Assembly: GCA_023248355.1 (NCBI GenBank)
Contig: JAHFES010000005.1
Location: 1-50,243, forward strand
DNA from: Nitrospiraceae bacterium
GTDB taxonomy: Bacteria > Nitrospirota > Nitrospiria > Nitrospirales > Nitrospiraceae
Direction of reading: 5' to 3'
DNA length: 50,243 bases
The position numbers and the translations under genes were made by a program. Below are positions 1 to 8,855 of this stretch, piece after piece; position 1 is the first letter of the stretch; every line of letters begins with the position of its first letter. Under the pieces are notes generated by a model. The model was not told the origin of the DNA, did not search any database, and saw nothing but the letters and a program-made list of their open reading frames with translations.

Positions 1-37
1 GTTCCTTTGGCCCCTTGTCCGACTCGAATAAGATCAA
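1..37 (-). CDS. 5' part of late gene that continues at 50243..49435 if the window is circular (total 846 nt, 281 aa)
   Basis: TTG at 37..35 overlaps the TGA stop of the upstream Zn-ribbon ORF (TTGA). The frame MILFESDKGPKEPAQLTRDALQ... runs through the window junction. Confidence 0.6.
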   Translation of the reverse strand, partial: MILFESDKGPKE

Positions 38-174
38 GACGCATGCCGCTCACCCTTCTTCGACGGCTCCTTCCGCTCAGGGCTCGTCCATCCACATCCA
101 CAGACCCACGGCGCGGACGCTTCTTCTTTAATCAGGATTCGTCCGCAGGCATAACAGCGCCGTTGCCATACCAT
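34..174 (-). CDS. small zinc-ribbon protein (46 aa, MVWQRRCYACGRILIKEEASAPWVCGCGWTSPERK...)
   Basis: Read directly from the minus strand; below the ORF-track cutoff. CxxC...CxC motif, abuts neighbouring late genes. Confidence 0.6.
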   Translation of the reverse strand: MVWQRRCYACGRILIKEEASAPWVCGCGWTSPERKEPSKKGERHAS

Positions 175-177
175 CGC

Positions 178-534
178 TCAAGTTCCACCCATATTATCCC
201 AGCTCGGCACGACAGGAACGGACGACCGCCAGCGGAAGGCCAGCAGTTCTTTTGGTGTCGTCGTCATCACATAACCGGGAGTCGGATCGCCCAAGTCTCC
301 GCGATTCAGCCGGTAGGTGCGCGAGCCGTCGCATTTCGCCCCGCCCCAATAGATCTGTAGACGCCAGAACCAGAGTGACCAGAACGAGGTTGGCGAACCA
401 TCGCGTGTCGTGAGGTGTGTCCATCGAGTCAGACGCATGACGATCCCCAGATTGATCGGCATGCGCCAGAGCGGTTCTTCCGTTTGCAGATGGAACTGCT
501 CGTCCGGTCTCGCATCTTTCATCAGATCCATCAT
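178..534 (-). CDS. hypothetical late protein
   Basis: 118-aa ORF overlapping the PLD gene stop by ATGA. Confidence 0.6.
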   Translation of the reverse strand: MMDLMKDARPDEQFHLQTEEPLWRMPINLGIVMRLTRWTHLTTRDGSPTSFWSLWFWRLQIYWGGAKCDGSRTYRLNRGDLGDPTPGYVMTTTPKELLAFRWRSSVPVVPSWDNMGGT

Positions 535-1022
535 GGGTGCCGATCCCTCGCTTCGATTCGTTCATACGCCTGTTCAAACTTTTTGGCAATCTCTCTGCAA
601 TTCGTAAAGATCACGTCGCTATTGTCCTGCCGTTGGGCGTTACCGCTCCAATTCCATGATCCCATCACCACGGTCTTCCCATCGACTACCACAAACTTGT
701 TATGTTCTAGGACGCCAATCGGCTTAATCGTCACGTCTGCGCCTGCCCTGGTGAGTTTCCGATGCAGGTCGCTATCCAATGACGATTGTTTGAGATCGAG
801 CGCGACCTTGACCTCGACCCCCACTTTCGCCTTTTCCACGAGCACATCGGCCAATCGTTCGTTGCTGATGCCGAAGAGTGACGCATGAATGCTGGTCTGG
901 GACGACCAAAGCGTGTCGTAGATCGACTGCTCAATGTCGTCGTAGGGGGAAAAGATCGCGTCTGTGGTACAGGCCCAGGAGGAGACAGGGAGACTGCACA
1001 GCAAGATCAGCAACCATCGCAT
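531..1022 (-). CDS. secreted phospholipase D-like (Nuc-type, single HKD) nuclease
   Basis: Start trimmed to MRWLLILLCSLPVSSWA (Sec signal). HKD motif HNKFVVVDGKTVVMGSWNWSGNAQRQDNSD. Confidence 0.8.
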   Translation of the reverse strand: MRWLLILLCSLPVSSWACTTDAIFSPYDDIEQSIYDTLWSSQTSIHASLFGISNERLADVLVEKAKVGVEVKVALDLKQSSLDSDLHRKLTRAGADVTIKPIGVLEHNKFVVVDGKTVVMGSWNWSGNAQRQDNSDVIFTNCREIAKKFEQAYERIEARDRHP

Positions 1023-1026
1023 CGGG

Positions 1027-1335
1027 CTACCTTTTCTCAACGTGTCCCCATTCAATCGGGGCGGACTCGGACTCAATGTGTGCCATCTTCGACCCCCAGT
1101 GATACAGCACCCGACGGCGGCGCTGATCCGGCGGAATGAGAATCCGCACCCACATGGTCGGAGAATACAGCACCAGCGACGCGCCATCAGGATCATGGTG
1201 GACGCCTTGACACGAATCAATCCGAGTAAAGACGACCGCATCGCGCTCGTGGACCCGAACAGCATACCCTTGGACCGAACAGGAACTCACATCGTAAAAC
1301 CCGAAGGCCAGGACCCACGCCATCACGAGAATCAT
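1027..1335 (-). CDS. hypothetical protein with N-terminal hydrophobic segment
   Basis: Start trimmed to MILVMAWVLAF; ATGA overlap with the upstream ORF stop. Confidence 0.5.
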   Translation of the reverse strand: MILVMAWVLAFGFYDVSSCSVQGYAVRVHERDAVVFTRIDSCQGVHHDPDGASLVLYSPTMWVRILIPPDQRRRRVLYHWGSKMAHIESESAPIEWGHVEKR

Positions 1336-1553
1336 CGTCCGGCCTCCGCGTAGCACGCCTTTTGCCTGGCGTTCATCGACTTGTAGCAGTCCCGCGCGAC
1401 ACGGTAACTGCGAGGATCGACGGTGCCCGTGGCATCATAGGCTGTCTCCACAGGGCAGAAGAACTCTTTACTGCTTGTGCAGCCCGTCAAGAGCAGTATC
1501 AACCCGAGCCATACTCGCGTCAGTGTCCTTCGATTCTGCTTTCGCCAGTGCAT
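1332..1553 (-). CDS. small lipoprotein, candidate o-spanin
   Basis: MHWRKQNRRTLTRVWLGLILLLTGC: lipobox LLTGC. Overlaps the upstream TM-helix gene out of frame, as Rz/Rz1 pairs do. Confidence 0.5.
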   Translation of the reverse strand: MHWRKQNRRTLTRVWLGLILLLTGCTSSKEFFCPVETAYDATGTVDPRSYRVARDCYKSMNARQKACYAEAGR

Positions 1554-1656
1554 CGGTGATTCTCCTGGTTGCCGTCGTCCGCGCCTCAATCATCGTGAGG
1601 ATCTGCGGCAACGCCGCAATCAATGCCGCCACGAGGCCAAGGACCACTTCCACCAT
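1468..1656 (-). CDS. small N-terminal TM plus helical protein, candidate i-spanin
   Basis: 62-aa C-terminal part of ORF 1468..1920 starting MVEVVLGLVAALIAALPQILTMIEARTTATRR; overlaps the lipoprotein gene. Confidence 0.5.
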   Translation of the reverse strand: MVEVVLGLVAALIAALPQILTMIEARTTATRRITDALAKAESKDTDASMARVDTALDGLHKQ

Positions 1657-1886
1657 TAGCTCACCGGCGCAGCCGTCGTGGGATTCGGCGCATTGCTCAC
1701 ATTGGCATCCTTCTGCATCCTGCCCCAGGCATAGATCCCCGCGCCAATGAGCGCCTGCTTCCACTCTTCCATCGTCGTCGGCAGCACGATCCCTGCGGTG
1801 GAAAAGTAATAGACGAACGCGCCCACGAATCCGATCAGGCTCGTTTTCCAGCTCGCACCGAACACCTGCGTCAAGAACATTGTCAT
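1656..1886 (-). CDS. holin-like small membrane protein
   Basis: MTMFLTQVFGASWKTSLIGFVGAFVYYFSTAGIVLP...; hydrophobic segment, position next to the spanin-like pair, upstream GGAGG-type RBS. Confidence 0.45.
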   Translation of the reverse strand: MTMFLTQVFGASWKTSLIGFVGAFVYYFSTAGIVLPTTMEEWKQALIGAGIYAWGRMQKDANVSNAPNPTTAAPVS

Positions 1887-1923
1887 GTGATCCTCCTTGT
1901 GGTAGTTGCGACGTAGACACTGC

Positions 1924-2718
1924 TCACTTTCGATACAACAAAGCTCCCACCAGTTTGAATAATTTGCGTCGAGAGAGAGATTCACGAAGCTGACTTGCCG
2001 CGAACAGGCGAACACCAAGCCCCACACCCATGAGAGACCGCATGGGTGTAGCGGTTGCCCCCGCCACCGGCTTCAGTGGCACCGCGTAGATTCCCCATTG
2101 TGGGGCGAAGGCACCCGAACCTGACCAGGACATTGTGGTGGAGGTCCCTGTCGCTGTTTCCGTGGACATCCCCCAGGCGTCATCCAGAAACGGACTCCCC
2201 TCAATCTCTAGCCGCGAGGTTTGGCCTGCTCCAACGGTGAGCAGCGGGGTGGTACCATCGGACCAGTACCCGACCATATCGATCACGAAATCATCCGCGA
2301 CCGTCGTGGCATTGACCGTCGGCGTCTGTGACGCTCCCGTGGCCGACGCAATCGTGCCGGTGGGCGTCGATTGATTGACGCCTGTCGCACTGACGCCCAT
2401 CAGCGCAGTATTATCCTGATTGGACGGCCAGAGGCAGTACAGCGTACTGGATTGAGCGGTAGGAGCCAGCAGCGTCCAGCAGGACATACGCCGAATAGCA
2501 CTGTTATAGGTGAGCGAGGCCCCCTGTTTGCTCATGGCGGTGCCGCCTGATCCGCCCCATCGCACGGCAGTTGGATCGACTGTCGTACCAGCCGCGCTAT
2601 TGGCCGAGGCCACGAGATAGCGATTCGACCCCGCAATCGTCCAGGACGCCGAGGTCAGGCTGGCCACATTGGAGGCCGAACTGACCTTGACGGAACTGTT
2701 GTAGACCGGAGCCGCCAT
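1924..2718 (-). CDS. hypothetical virion/adhesion-like protein
   Basis: 264-aa Ser/Thr/Gly/Ala-rich ORF in the late operon. Confidence 0.6.
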   Translation of the reverse strand: MAAPVYNSSVKVSSASNVASLTSASWTIAGSNRYLVASANSAAGTTVDPTAVRWGGSGGTAMSKQGASLTYNSAIRRMSCWTLLAPTAQSSTLYCLWPSNQDNTALMGVSATGVNQSTPTGTIASATGASQTPTVNATTVADDFVIDMVGYWSDGTTPLLTVGAGQTSRLEIEGSPFLDDAWGMSTETATGTSTTMSWSGSGAFAPQWGIYAVPLKPVAGATATPMRSLMGVGLGVRLFAASQLRESLSRRKLFKLVGALLYRK

Positions 2719-3111
2719 TTAGACTGGCCTTTCTTTCGCAATTCTTCGCGTCTCGATGAGAAGATCCGCCATTGTAGGCTTCGAGATCATCATAGTGGAG
2801 CGGAGCAACCGATTTTTCGCAGAGCCACCGTAGCGTACTACGATGTTAGAGAAGGCCGCTTCTGTTCCGTCCCTGCGCACATGAATCCCACCCCAACAAC
2901 CAAATCCTCCGGCATGGACCCAGGTGACGCCGCCATCGAAACTCGCCTCGGTGTCTACTTGTATCCACGTGTTAGGATCTGTGAAGATCATTTTATTTCC
3001 CGACGTACAACGTGGGACCTTCACTATGATTTCCAGATCCTCGTTCACTTGCGAATCCGGCAGCAACACCGGCGCAAACACTTCCAGCCCATTACGCTGT
3101 TGAAGTGCCAT
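2719..3111 (-). CDS. hypothetical late protein
   Basis: 130-aa ORF, tightly packed with neighbours. Confidence 0.6.
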   Translation of the reverse strand: MALQQRNGLEVFAPVLLPDSQVNEDLEIIVKVPRCTSGNKMIFTDPNTWIQVDTEASFDGGVTWVHAGGFGCWGGIHVRRDGTEAAFSNIVVRYGGSAKNRLLRSTMMISKPTMADLLIETRRIAKERPV

Positions 3112-3127
3112 CTATTTCTTCCTCCAT

Positions 3128-6100
3128 TTAATAGATAGCATAAGCCAACCTTCCAGAAAGTTGTGTCGCTGCGCTTGTGATGACACATACCGAGTCACCT
3201 GTCGCGTTGGTTTGATTGATTGTCCCGAACCCGCTGCCTTGTGCGACGCCCCCGTTTGCCGCGAAGTTGTAGCCCGTAGCGGCTGTGGTGCCGCCCGTCA
3301 TGCCTGTGGTGCCTGTGGCACAGGTTGCTCCTGTGCCAGACACTAGCGCCACATTATTTGCCGCAGCGGTCACGAGGCTGATGCCGCATATTCTAACGTG
3401 TCTCCCGCTGACGCCGGTGACAAGTAGCGTGGTGGTAGCTGAGGACACCGTGACATTCACGAAGGAGTCACAGACCGCGATACCTGTGAGAAACCCACCA
3501 GTTGCCCCGCTCCCTAATCCTCCTACATAATTTGCTCGCGCTGGTGGAGCCGCTGCTGTTGCCCCACTGTTGTCAGGGCGCACATTGAGATTCGCCGCCG
3601 TCGCTTGGGTGGCAATCGTGGTGCCGGTGGAATCACTCGCGACCGTCACACGCTGGACACCAGTCCCAGCAATCCCATTGCCCATTGTTGCCGCAACGCC
3701 GTTGATTTGGGCGACGTTCACGGATTGATTGGCTGATAAGGACCACGCTCCAGACTGCGTAGCAGCGATCGTGTTATTGGGACTGACCGCCACCACGAGC
3801 GCAGTATCCGTGGCCACGGCTGCTGTACTGGCGGCTTTAATAGTGCCTGCATTGGTGCCATCATGAGGTCTTACCAACCATGGTGTCGTATTGGCTGTGT
3901 TCCCAGGCTGCACGGTCCAGGTGCCGGATTGCGCGGCTTGTGTGGCGAACGTGCCTACGTTCGTCACGGCATGGGAACCGACTGTGACTGTATTATCCAC
4001 ACTGACAGTGAGCTGATTGCTGGCATTGACGTTCGCCCCACGTTCGTTGCCTGCCGCGTCTCGCAGTTGAGCATAGGGGACGCGATTCGCGGACATACGT
4101 GGCGCGGCGGCACTATTTTCTGTCGCGGCATTGGGCGCAACATCATCAAAGACATGACCATTGATCGAGATGGCCGTCGTCCCGAATGTAAAAGCGGCGT
4201 TGTCAGCAAAGGACCCACCAGCCGTACATCCAGCCGCGCACTCCACCACGAGTTGTCGAGAACTGTTCATTCTCGGTGCGCCAATATTGCCATCAGTAAT
4301 GGTTGGCGGTGTGGTGTCATAGAGGGCTCCCATCGGGGTGATGGCTGTCGATCCGCCGGTAAAGGTCGAATTGTCTGTTGCGCTGGTCCCGCCTGCGCCG
4401 CCATTCGTGACGGCCACACGCACCGAACCGTCTGTTTGCAGCGATAATGGACTGGTCTGACCAGTTGTATAGGTGGGAGCCGCCGTGGTCACAGCTCCTT
4501 GCGCGAGTACGCCGCTTTGTCCGCTCGTGGTCGCGCCTTGCGTCAGAGGCAGATTGTCGATCAGTTGCAAGGCCGTCGTTTGGGTTTGCTGTTCAGCTAA
4601 GGTCGAGGCTCCGGTGGGAAGCGAGATCGTCCCGCTGACGTTGGTGATGTTCCAGGTGCCGGATTGCGACGCTGGGACGACATCGTTGGTCGCAATCGTG
4701 ACGCGCTGCGTACCAGTGTCACGGACGCCGGTATTCATGGATGTTGCCACGCCACCCATTTGACTCACATTCACGCTTTGGTTGGCGGGAAGCGCCACGG
4801 AATCCGGCGTCACCAGCACTTTTGCTAAACTCTGCGCGGCAATCGTGATTTTTAGATTTCCGGTGTTGTCGCATTGCTTCGGCGAGATATTTCCGCTCGT
4901 GATCGTGGTCGGTGCTGTATTGAATTGGCAAGCATCTAACAGTTCATTCGCGGGCGACGTGGCATTCTGACCGACCGCATCCATCACGCCACCGGCGTTC
5001 CCGACAATACGAGAAGTCCAGGTGCCGGATTGCGTGGCGGCGACTGTGCCGCTATCCACAATGACATTCAACGCCCCCGCTCCATCGGTGACGGTCACAG
5101 TTCCGCTGACCGGCTGGGTGACGCCGGACCCATCCACATTGAGGCGGCCACTGGTCACGTTGGCTTGCGTGGTATCACCAGTCCCGTCCTTGATAATTCC
5201 GTCCTGGTTGGCCGCTGTTGCGGCACCGGTTGGTAAAGGAAGTGAGGCAGCTGAAACCGGTTGAGTATCAGCAGGCGTGGTGGCTTTATAGAAGGCCGTT
5301 CCGTCTGACAAGCGCGTGCTAAAAGGAGCTGCCGCTGTGGTTCTGTCTGTTGACGGACTTGCGGGAATCTTGGTATTGAGTGCGGAGAGAGTGGTTTCTG
5401 TTGCGGCCCCGGTCGGCAAGGCTGAAGAGTCCACGATGACATTGAGCGCTCCAGCGCCATCAGTGACCGTGACGGTCCCTGATACCACATCGACCTGTAG
5501 CCGCCCTGAAGTATTGGTCGAAAGGGGCCGGAGATTGGTGCCATCTGAGCCGTAGACCAGCACAGAGGTATTCACAGCCGTAGTGCGAAGATTAGCCGTG
5601 GTAGTGCCGGTAGTGTAGGCGCTCACGCGCACGCGAGCATGCGAGATCGAGCCGGGCCACATGATCGTATAGCTGCCGCTCGTTGGACTGGAGAGCGACG
5701 TGGCAATGGTGCCATTCGTCGGATCAGCAAAAACAGCGGATACCCAGGTGGTCCCACCGTCGGTGGAGACTTCAGCCACGACCGTGCCACTCAGTGACCC
5801 GCCAGAGGTAAAGTTGAGGTCGGCTCCATTGTAGGTCGAGAGCGCAATGGACACAGCTGCATTGAGCACTCCTAACGATCCAGTAGCGGTGCCATCTCCT
5901 GCCGCACCAGCACAGCCAGATATGCAATTGACGTGCAGGTTGCGGTTGCTATCCATCCGAGGCGCACCGATATTGCCATCGGTGATCGTCGGCGGGGTTG
6001 TGTCGTAGAGGGCCCCGATTGGCGTGACGCCGGTAGTACTGCCCGTAAACGCGCTGTTGTCGGTGGTCGAGGTGCCGCCTGATCCAGCGCCGCCGACAAT

Positions 6101-6286
6101 GTTCACGTCAAGTCCGGTATGGTTGGTGTCCGTCGGGGTGGCTGTCACGGGTTGAGCGGTTGACGTGCCTTTGACGGCTCCGCGTACCGTGGTTGTCTGT
6201 GCCCACACGGGACCGCAGACAAGCAGCAGCAACAGACTGCTAATTGTAATAGATAATGTGCGCTTCACCATTGGTTGCTCCTTCAC
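3128..6286 (-). CDS. 1052-aa repetitive secreted/virion protein
   Basis: Internal repeats GALYDTTPPTITDGNIGAPRM (x2) and GTVTVTDGAGALNVIVDS (x2). N-terminal MVKRTLSITISSLLLLLVCGPVWAQ signal peptide. Confidence 0.75.
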   Translation of the reverse strand: MKEQPMVKRTLSITISSLLLLLVCGPVWAQTTTVRGAVKGTSTAQPVTATPTDTNHTGLDVNIVGGAGSGGTSTTDNSAFTGSTTGVTPIGALYDTTPPTITDGNIGAPRMDSNRNLHVNCISGCAGAAGDGTATGSLGVLNAAVSIALSTYNGADLNFTSGGSLSGTVVAEVSTDGGTTWVSAVFADPTNGTIATSLSSPTSGSYTIMWPGSISHARVRVSAYTTGTTTANLRTTAVNTSVLVYGSDGTNLRPLSTNTSGRLQVDVVSGTVTVTDGAGALNVIVDSSALPTGAATETTLSALNTKIPASPSTDRTTAAAPFSTRLSDGTAFYKATTPADTQPVSAASLPLPTGAATAANQDGIIKDGTGDTTQANVTSGRLNVDGSGVTQPVSGTVTVTDGAGALNVIVDSGTVAATQSGTWTSRIVGNAGGVMDAVGQNATSPANELLDACQFNTAPTTITSGNISPKQCDNTGNLKITIAAQSLAKVLVTPDSVALPANQSVNVSQMGGVATSMNTGVRDTGTQRVTIATNDVVPASQSGTWNITNVSGTISLPTGASTLAEQQTQTTALQLIDNLPLTQGATTSGQSGVLAQGAVTTAAPTYTTGQTSPLSLQTDGSVRVAVTNGGAGGTSATDNSTFTGGSTAITPMGALYDTTPPTITDGNIGAPRMNSSRQLVVECAAGCTAGGSFADNAAFTFGTTAISINGHVFDDVAPNAATENSAAAPRMSANRVPYAQLRDAAGNERGANVNASNQLTVSVDNTVTVGSHAVTNVGTFATQAAQSGTWTVQPGNTANTTPWLVRPHDGTNAGTIKAASTAAVATDTALVVAVSPNNTIAATQSGAWSLSANQSVNVAQINGVAATMGNGIAGTGVQRVTVASDSTGTTIATQATAANLNVRPDNSGATAAAPPARANYVGGLGSGATGGFLTGIAVCDSFVNVTVSSATTTLLVTGVSGRHVRICGISLVTAAANNVALVSGTGATCATGTTGMTGGTTAATGYNFAANGGVAQGSGFGTINQTNATGDSVCVITSAATQLSGRLAYAIY

Positions 6287-6557
6287 GGGTCATTCGCATC
6301 GCTTGCAACTCACCAAGCGTGAACCATTCCTCATAGCCGTCATAGAACGGCACCCCCACCGTCGAGGACGGGTTTACGCCATGAAAGGTGACACGCACAT
6401 TGGCTCCACGGAAAAAGATCTTCGCAATCCGTGAACCAACTGGCGGAGTGGGTGTTTTGATCGTCCCATCAATCGACAGATCTTCGTAGGCGGTCGTACC
6501 CTGGCATGGTTTGTAGTAGCCAGCCGGATCGTTGTGATACCGTGGTTGAAAATTCAT
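6240..6557 (-). CDS. hypothetical protein
   Basis: 105-aa ORF in operon; overlaps the adjacent gene. Confidence 0.55.
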   Translation of the reverse strand: MNFQPRYHNDPAGYYKPCQGTTAYEDLSIDGTIKTPTPPVGSRIAKIFFRGANVRVTFHGVNPSSTVGVPFYDGYEEWFTLGELQAMRMTREGATNGEAHIIYYN

Positions 6558-6856
6558 AGCCGGTTCTGTCTCCGTAAGGCATAGAGACTCAGCCCTTTCA
6601 GAATGTGCCGATGGTCATAGAGTTTCAATTTCAGCGCGTAGCCGGTGACAATGATGGAGAGGATCGCCACGATCACCAGAGCCATATAGTGCGCGAAGGC
6701 CGAGGCTGCGAGCAGGGTCACACTGGCCGCCAGCCACAGCAGGAGCGCCAGATAGGAGGTATCGGTCAACCCTTGCTTCGGCCACTCTTCCAGCACGCTC
6801 AAGACCGTCGCAGCTATATAGGTGAAAATCCCTACGGTGAATAACCATTCTATCAT
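6554..6856 (-). CDS. multi-helix membrane protein
   Basis: Trimmed to MIEWLFTVGIFTYIAATVL...; three hydrophobic segments. Confidence 0.6.
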   Translation of the reverse strand: MIEWLFTVGIFTYIAATVLSVLEEWPKQGLTDTSYLALLLWLAASVTLLAASAFAHYMALVIVAILSIIVTGYALKLKLYDHRHILKGLSLYALRRQNRL

Positions 6857-7374
6857 GGCAAAGCCTCCGTGGTGAGATACCAGTCGATAGACCCGGCGGT
6901 GAGCGCATTGGTATTGCACAGCGTTGTGGTCACCCGTGCAGAAAGATTCGTGGTGGCGGTAAACGACGGCAGGTCTCCCCCTTGCACGGCAGTCGCTCGA
7001 TTGATGGACGTGCCGAGGTCAGCATCCGCCAGCCCGCGCCGAATCGTGGCGGTTTTCGCGTCAAAGGCGATGAGGTATTCCACTCCGCCAGCAGATTTGC
7101 CGAGCTGGGCGGTAATGGCTGTGCATGCGGTTCCGGTCCAGGCCACAGTGGAATCGGCCAGGACGCTGACGAGACGTGTCTTCGCTGGGAGCGTGGCAAT
7201 CGTCAGGTCAAAGGTCGTACCCGCTCCTGAAAAGGACGAATAGGGAGTGGTGATCTTGTAGGTGAAACGGCTGTAGGCGGGGTTCGCCGCAATCGTCAGT
7301 GCGCCAGCGGCCCACGCCTGCGTGACACACAACAGGAGTCCGAGGACTGCGCCGAGTAGTCTCCATCGTGACAT
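6853..7374 (-). CDS. secreted late protein of unknown function
   Basis: Signal peptide MSRWRLLGAVLGLLLCVTQAWAAG. Confidence 0.65.
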   Translation of the reverse strand: MSRWRLLGAVLGLLLCVTQAWAAGALTIAANPAYSRFTYKITTPYSSFSGAGTTFDLTIATLPAKTRLVSVLADSTVAWTGTACTAITAQLGKSAGGVEYLIAFDAKTATIRRGLADADLGTSINRATAVQGGDLPSFTATTNLSARVTTTLCNTNALTAGSIDWYLTTEALP

Positions 7375-7384
7375 TGCATGCCTC

Positions 7385-7780
7385 CTAGTAGACTGCTACC
7401 ACATCGCCCATTGCTGCGGTCCCTGACGTGTTCGTGGTGATGACGTAATAGAACGGGAATACCGCGGTGACGACCGGACACGCATCCTGTGCGCGAGTCG
7501 TGCCGGAGAGCGTTAGGGTACAGAGGAGAATCCCGTTGGCTGCCGTCGCATTCATCGCCCCATAGATGGCTTGCGTTTGCGTACAGGCCCCGGATGAGCA
7601 GACAACTTGCCCAAAGAACGTGCGTGGATTCGGCGGAATACTCCCTGCGACGGCGCTGGTGGTGTTGGTCGTCACGCCACTGACGACGGTGACGATGTTC
7701 GGGAGCCGTTCGGCGTCCACGGTGGATGCCAGTAGGAGCAGTAGGCCGGTCAGCCAGGAGGTCAGGCGAGGTCTCATCAT
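7385..7780 (-). CDS. secreted late protein of unknown function
   Basis: Signal peptide MMRPRLTSWLTGLLLLLASTVDA. Confidence 0.65.
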   Translation of the reverse strand: MMRPRLTSWLTGLLLLLASTVDAERLPNIVTVVSGVTTNTTSAVAGSIPPNPRTFFGQVVCSSGACTQTQAIYGAMNATAANGILLCTLTLSGTTRAQDACPVVTAVFPFYYVITTNTSGTAAMGDVVAVY

Positions 7781-7853
7781 GTGGATCTCCTTTTCCTTAG
7801 CGCGTCATCATCGCGTGTACGAACACCGTCATCAGACGGCCTCACGCGATGTC

Positions 7854-8855
7854 CTACTGTTTAATCATATAATTCAGGCCCATGTAGGGCGGTAAAATCG
7901 AAAACGGTGTCGCAGCCCCCGTGGTATCCGTGGTGCCACTATGCGTATGGCCCACAGAGATTCCTGATGTCGTGCCTCCATACGGATGAGTGTGACCCGT
8001 TGATACACCACCACTATTCACACCACCTAACGGACCACCACCGTCATTACCTACCAATCCGCTTGCTGCCCCACCTCCCCCGTTGCCTGGAACAAAATGT
8101 GAATGATCTGCCGATTGTCCGCCAGTATTACCACTAAAACTGTGAGTATGGTCAGCACTCGCACCCCCACTTGTAAAGGTGTGTGTATGACCAGCCAGAT
8201 TATTCGCATTCAAAGCAACCGTGGTCGTACCACCAGTATTGCCAACGGCATACGTTAACCCTGCTCCAATTATTGTACGATTCCGGAGATCAGGCACATT
8301 GAAAGTTGTCGAACCATCCCCTGCGCCATAGATGGTTCCAATAGTCGTAAAGAGTGCGGCGTAGGTGGTGCGTGAGACTGCCGACCCATCGCAAAACAAC
8401 CACCCAGTGGGCGCACTGGACCCCGCAAACTCGACGATGGTTCCGCTCGGCGGAAACCCGATGATCGTTTTGTTCGTCAGCGTTTCTGCGCCAGCCAATG
8501 TCGCCAGTGTCCCTGTCGTTGGCAATGTCAGTGTCGTAGTACCTGTGACTGTCAGGGTCGTGGCAAACGCCCCGGAGATGGCAAGGTTTCCACCAAGGGA
8601 GAGTGTGCCTCCTGCAACCGTCAATCCTGTTTCGGCCCCATTGATAAGGACTGGCTTATTTGCATTGCCGCCAAACGTCGGGAGCTTGCCGAATCCTGCC
8701 GCAATCAGATCCAGTTCGGCACGCATGGAGGCTGAGGTCGCGGGAGAACCAGGAGACGGAAAAGATCCGTGAGTGTAGAAGTCGTTGCTCCTAGCAACCG
8801 AGACCATTCCACCGACGAACAGGAGAGATAGCAGCACACGTTGCACAACTTTCAT
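7854..8855 (-). CDS. phage tail collar-domain protein with signal peptide
   Basis: PTGWLFCDGSAVSRTTYAALFTTIGTIYGAGDGSTTFNVPDLRNRTIIGAG is a tail-collar signature. Start trimmed to MKVVQRVLLSLLFVGGMVSVARS; ATGA overlap with the upstream gene. Confidence 0.85.
   Translation of the reverse strand: MKVVQRVLLSLLFVGGMVSVARSNDFYTHGSFPSPGSPATSASMRAELDLIAAGFGKLPTFGGNANKPVLINGAETGLTVAGGTLSLGGNLAISGAFATTLTVTGTTTLTLPTTGTLATLAGAETLTNKTIIGFPPSGTIVEFAGSSAPTGWLFCDGSAVSRTTYAALFTTIGTIYGAGDGSTTFNVPDLRNRTIIGAGLTYAVGNTGGTTTVALNANNLAGHTHTFTSGGASADHTHSFSGNTGGQSADHSHFVPGNGGGGAASGLVGNDGGGPLGGVNSGGVSTGHTHPYGGTTSGISVGHTHSGTTDTTGAATPFSILPPYMGLNYMIKQ

Noticed and set aside
3863-4447. 194-aa plus-strand ORF opposite the 1052-aa repeat protein
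   Set aside because: Cys/Arg-rich shadow translation of a Thr/Ala/Gly-rich repeat gene.
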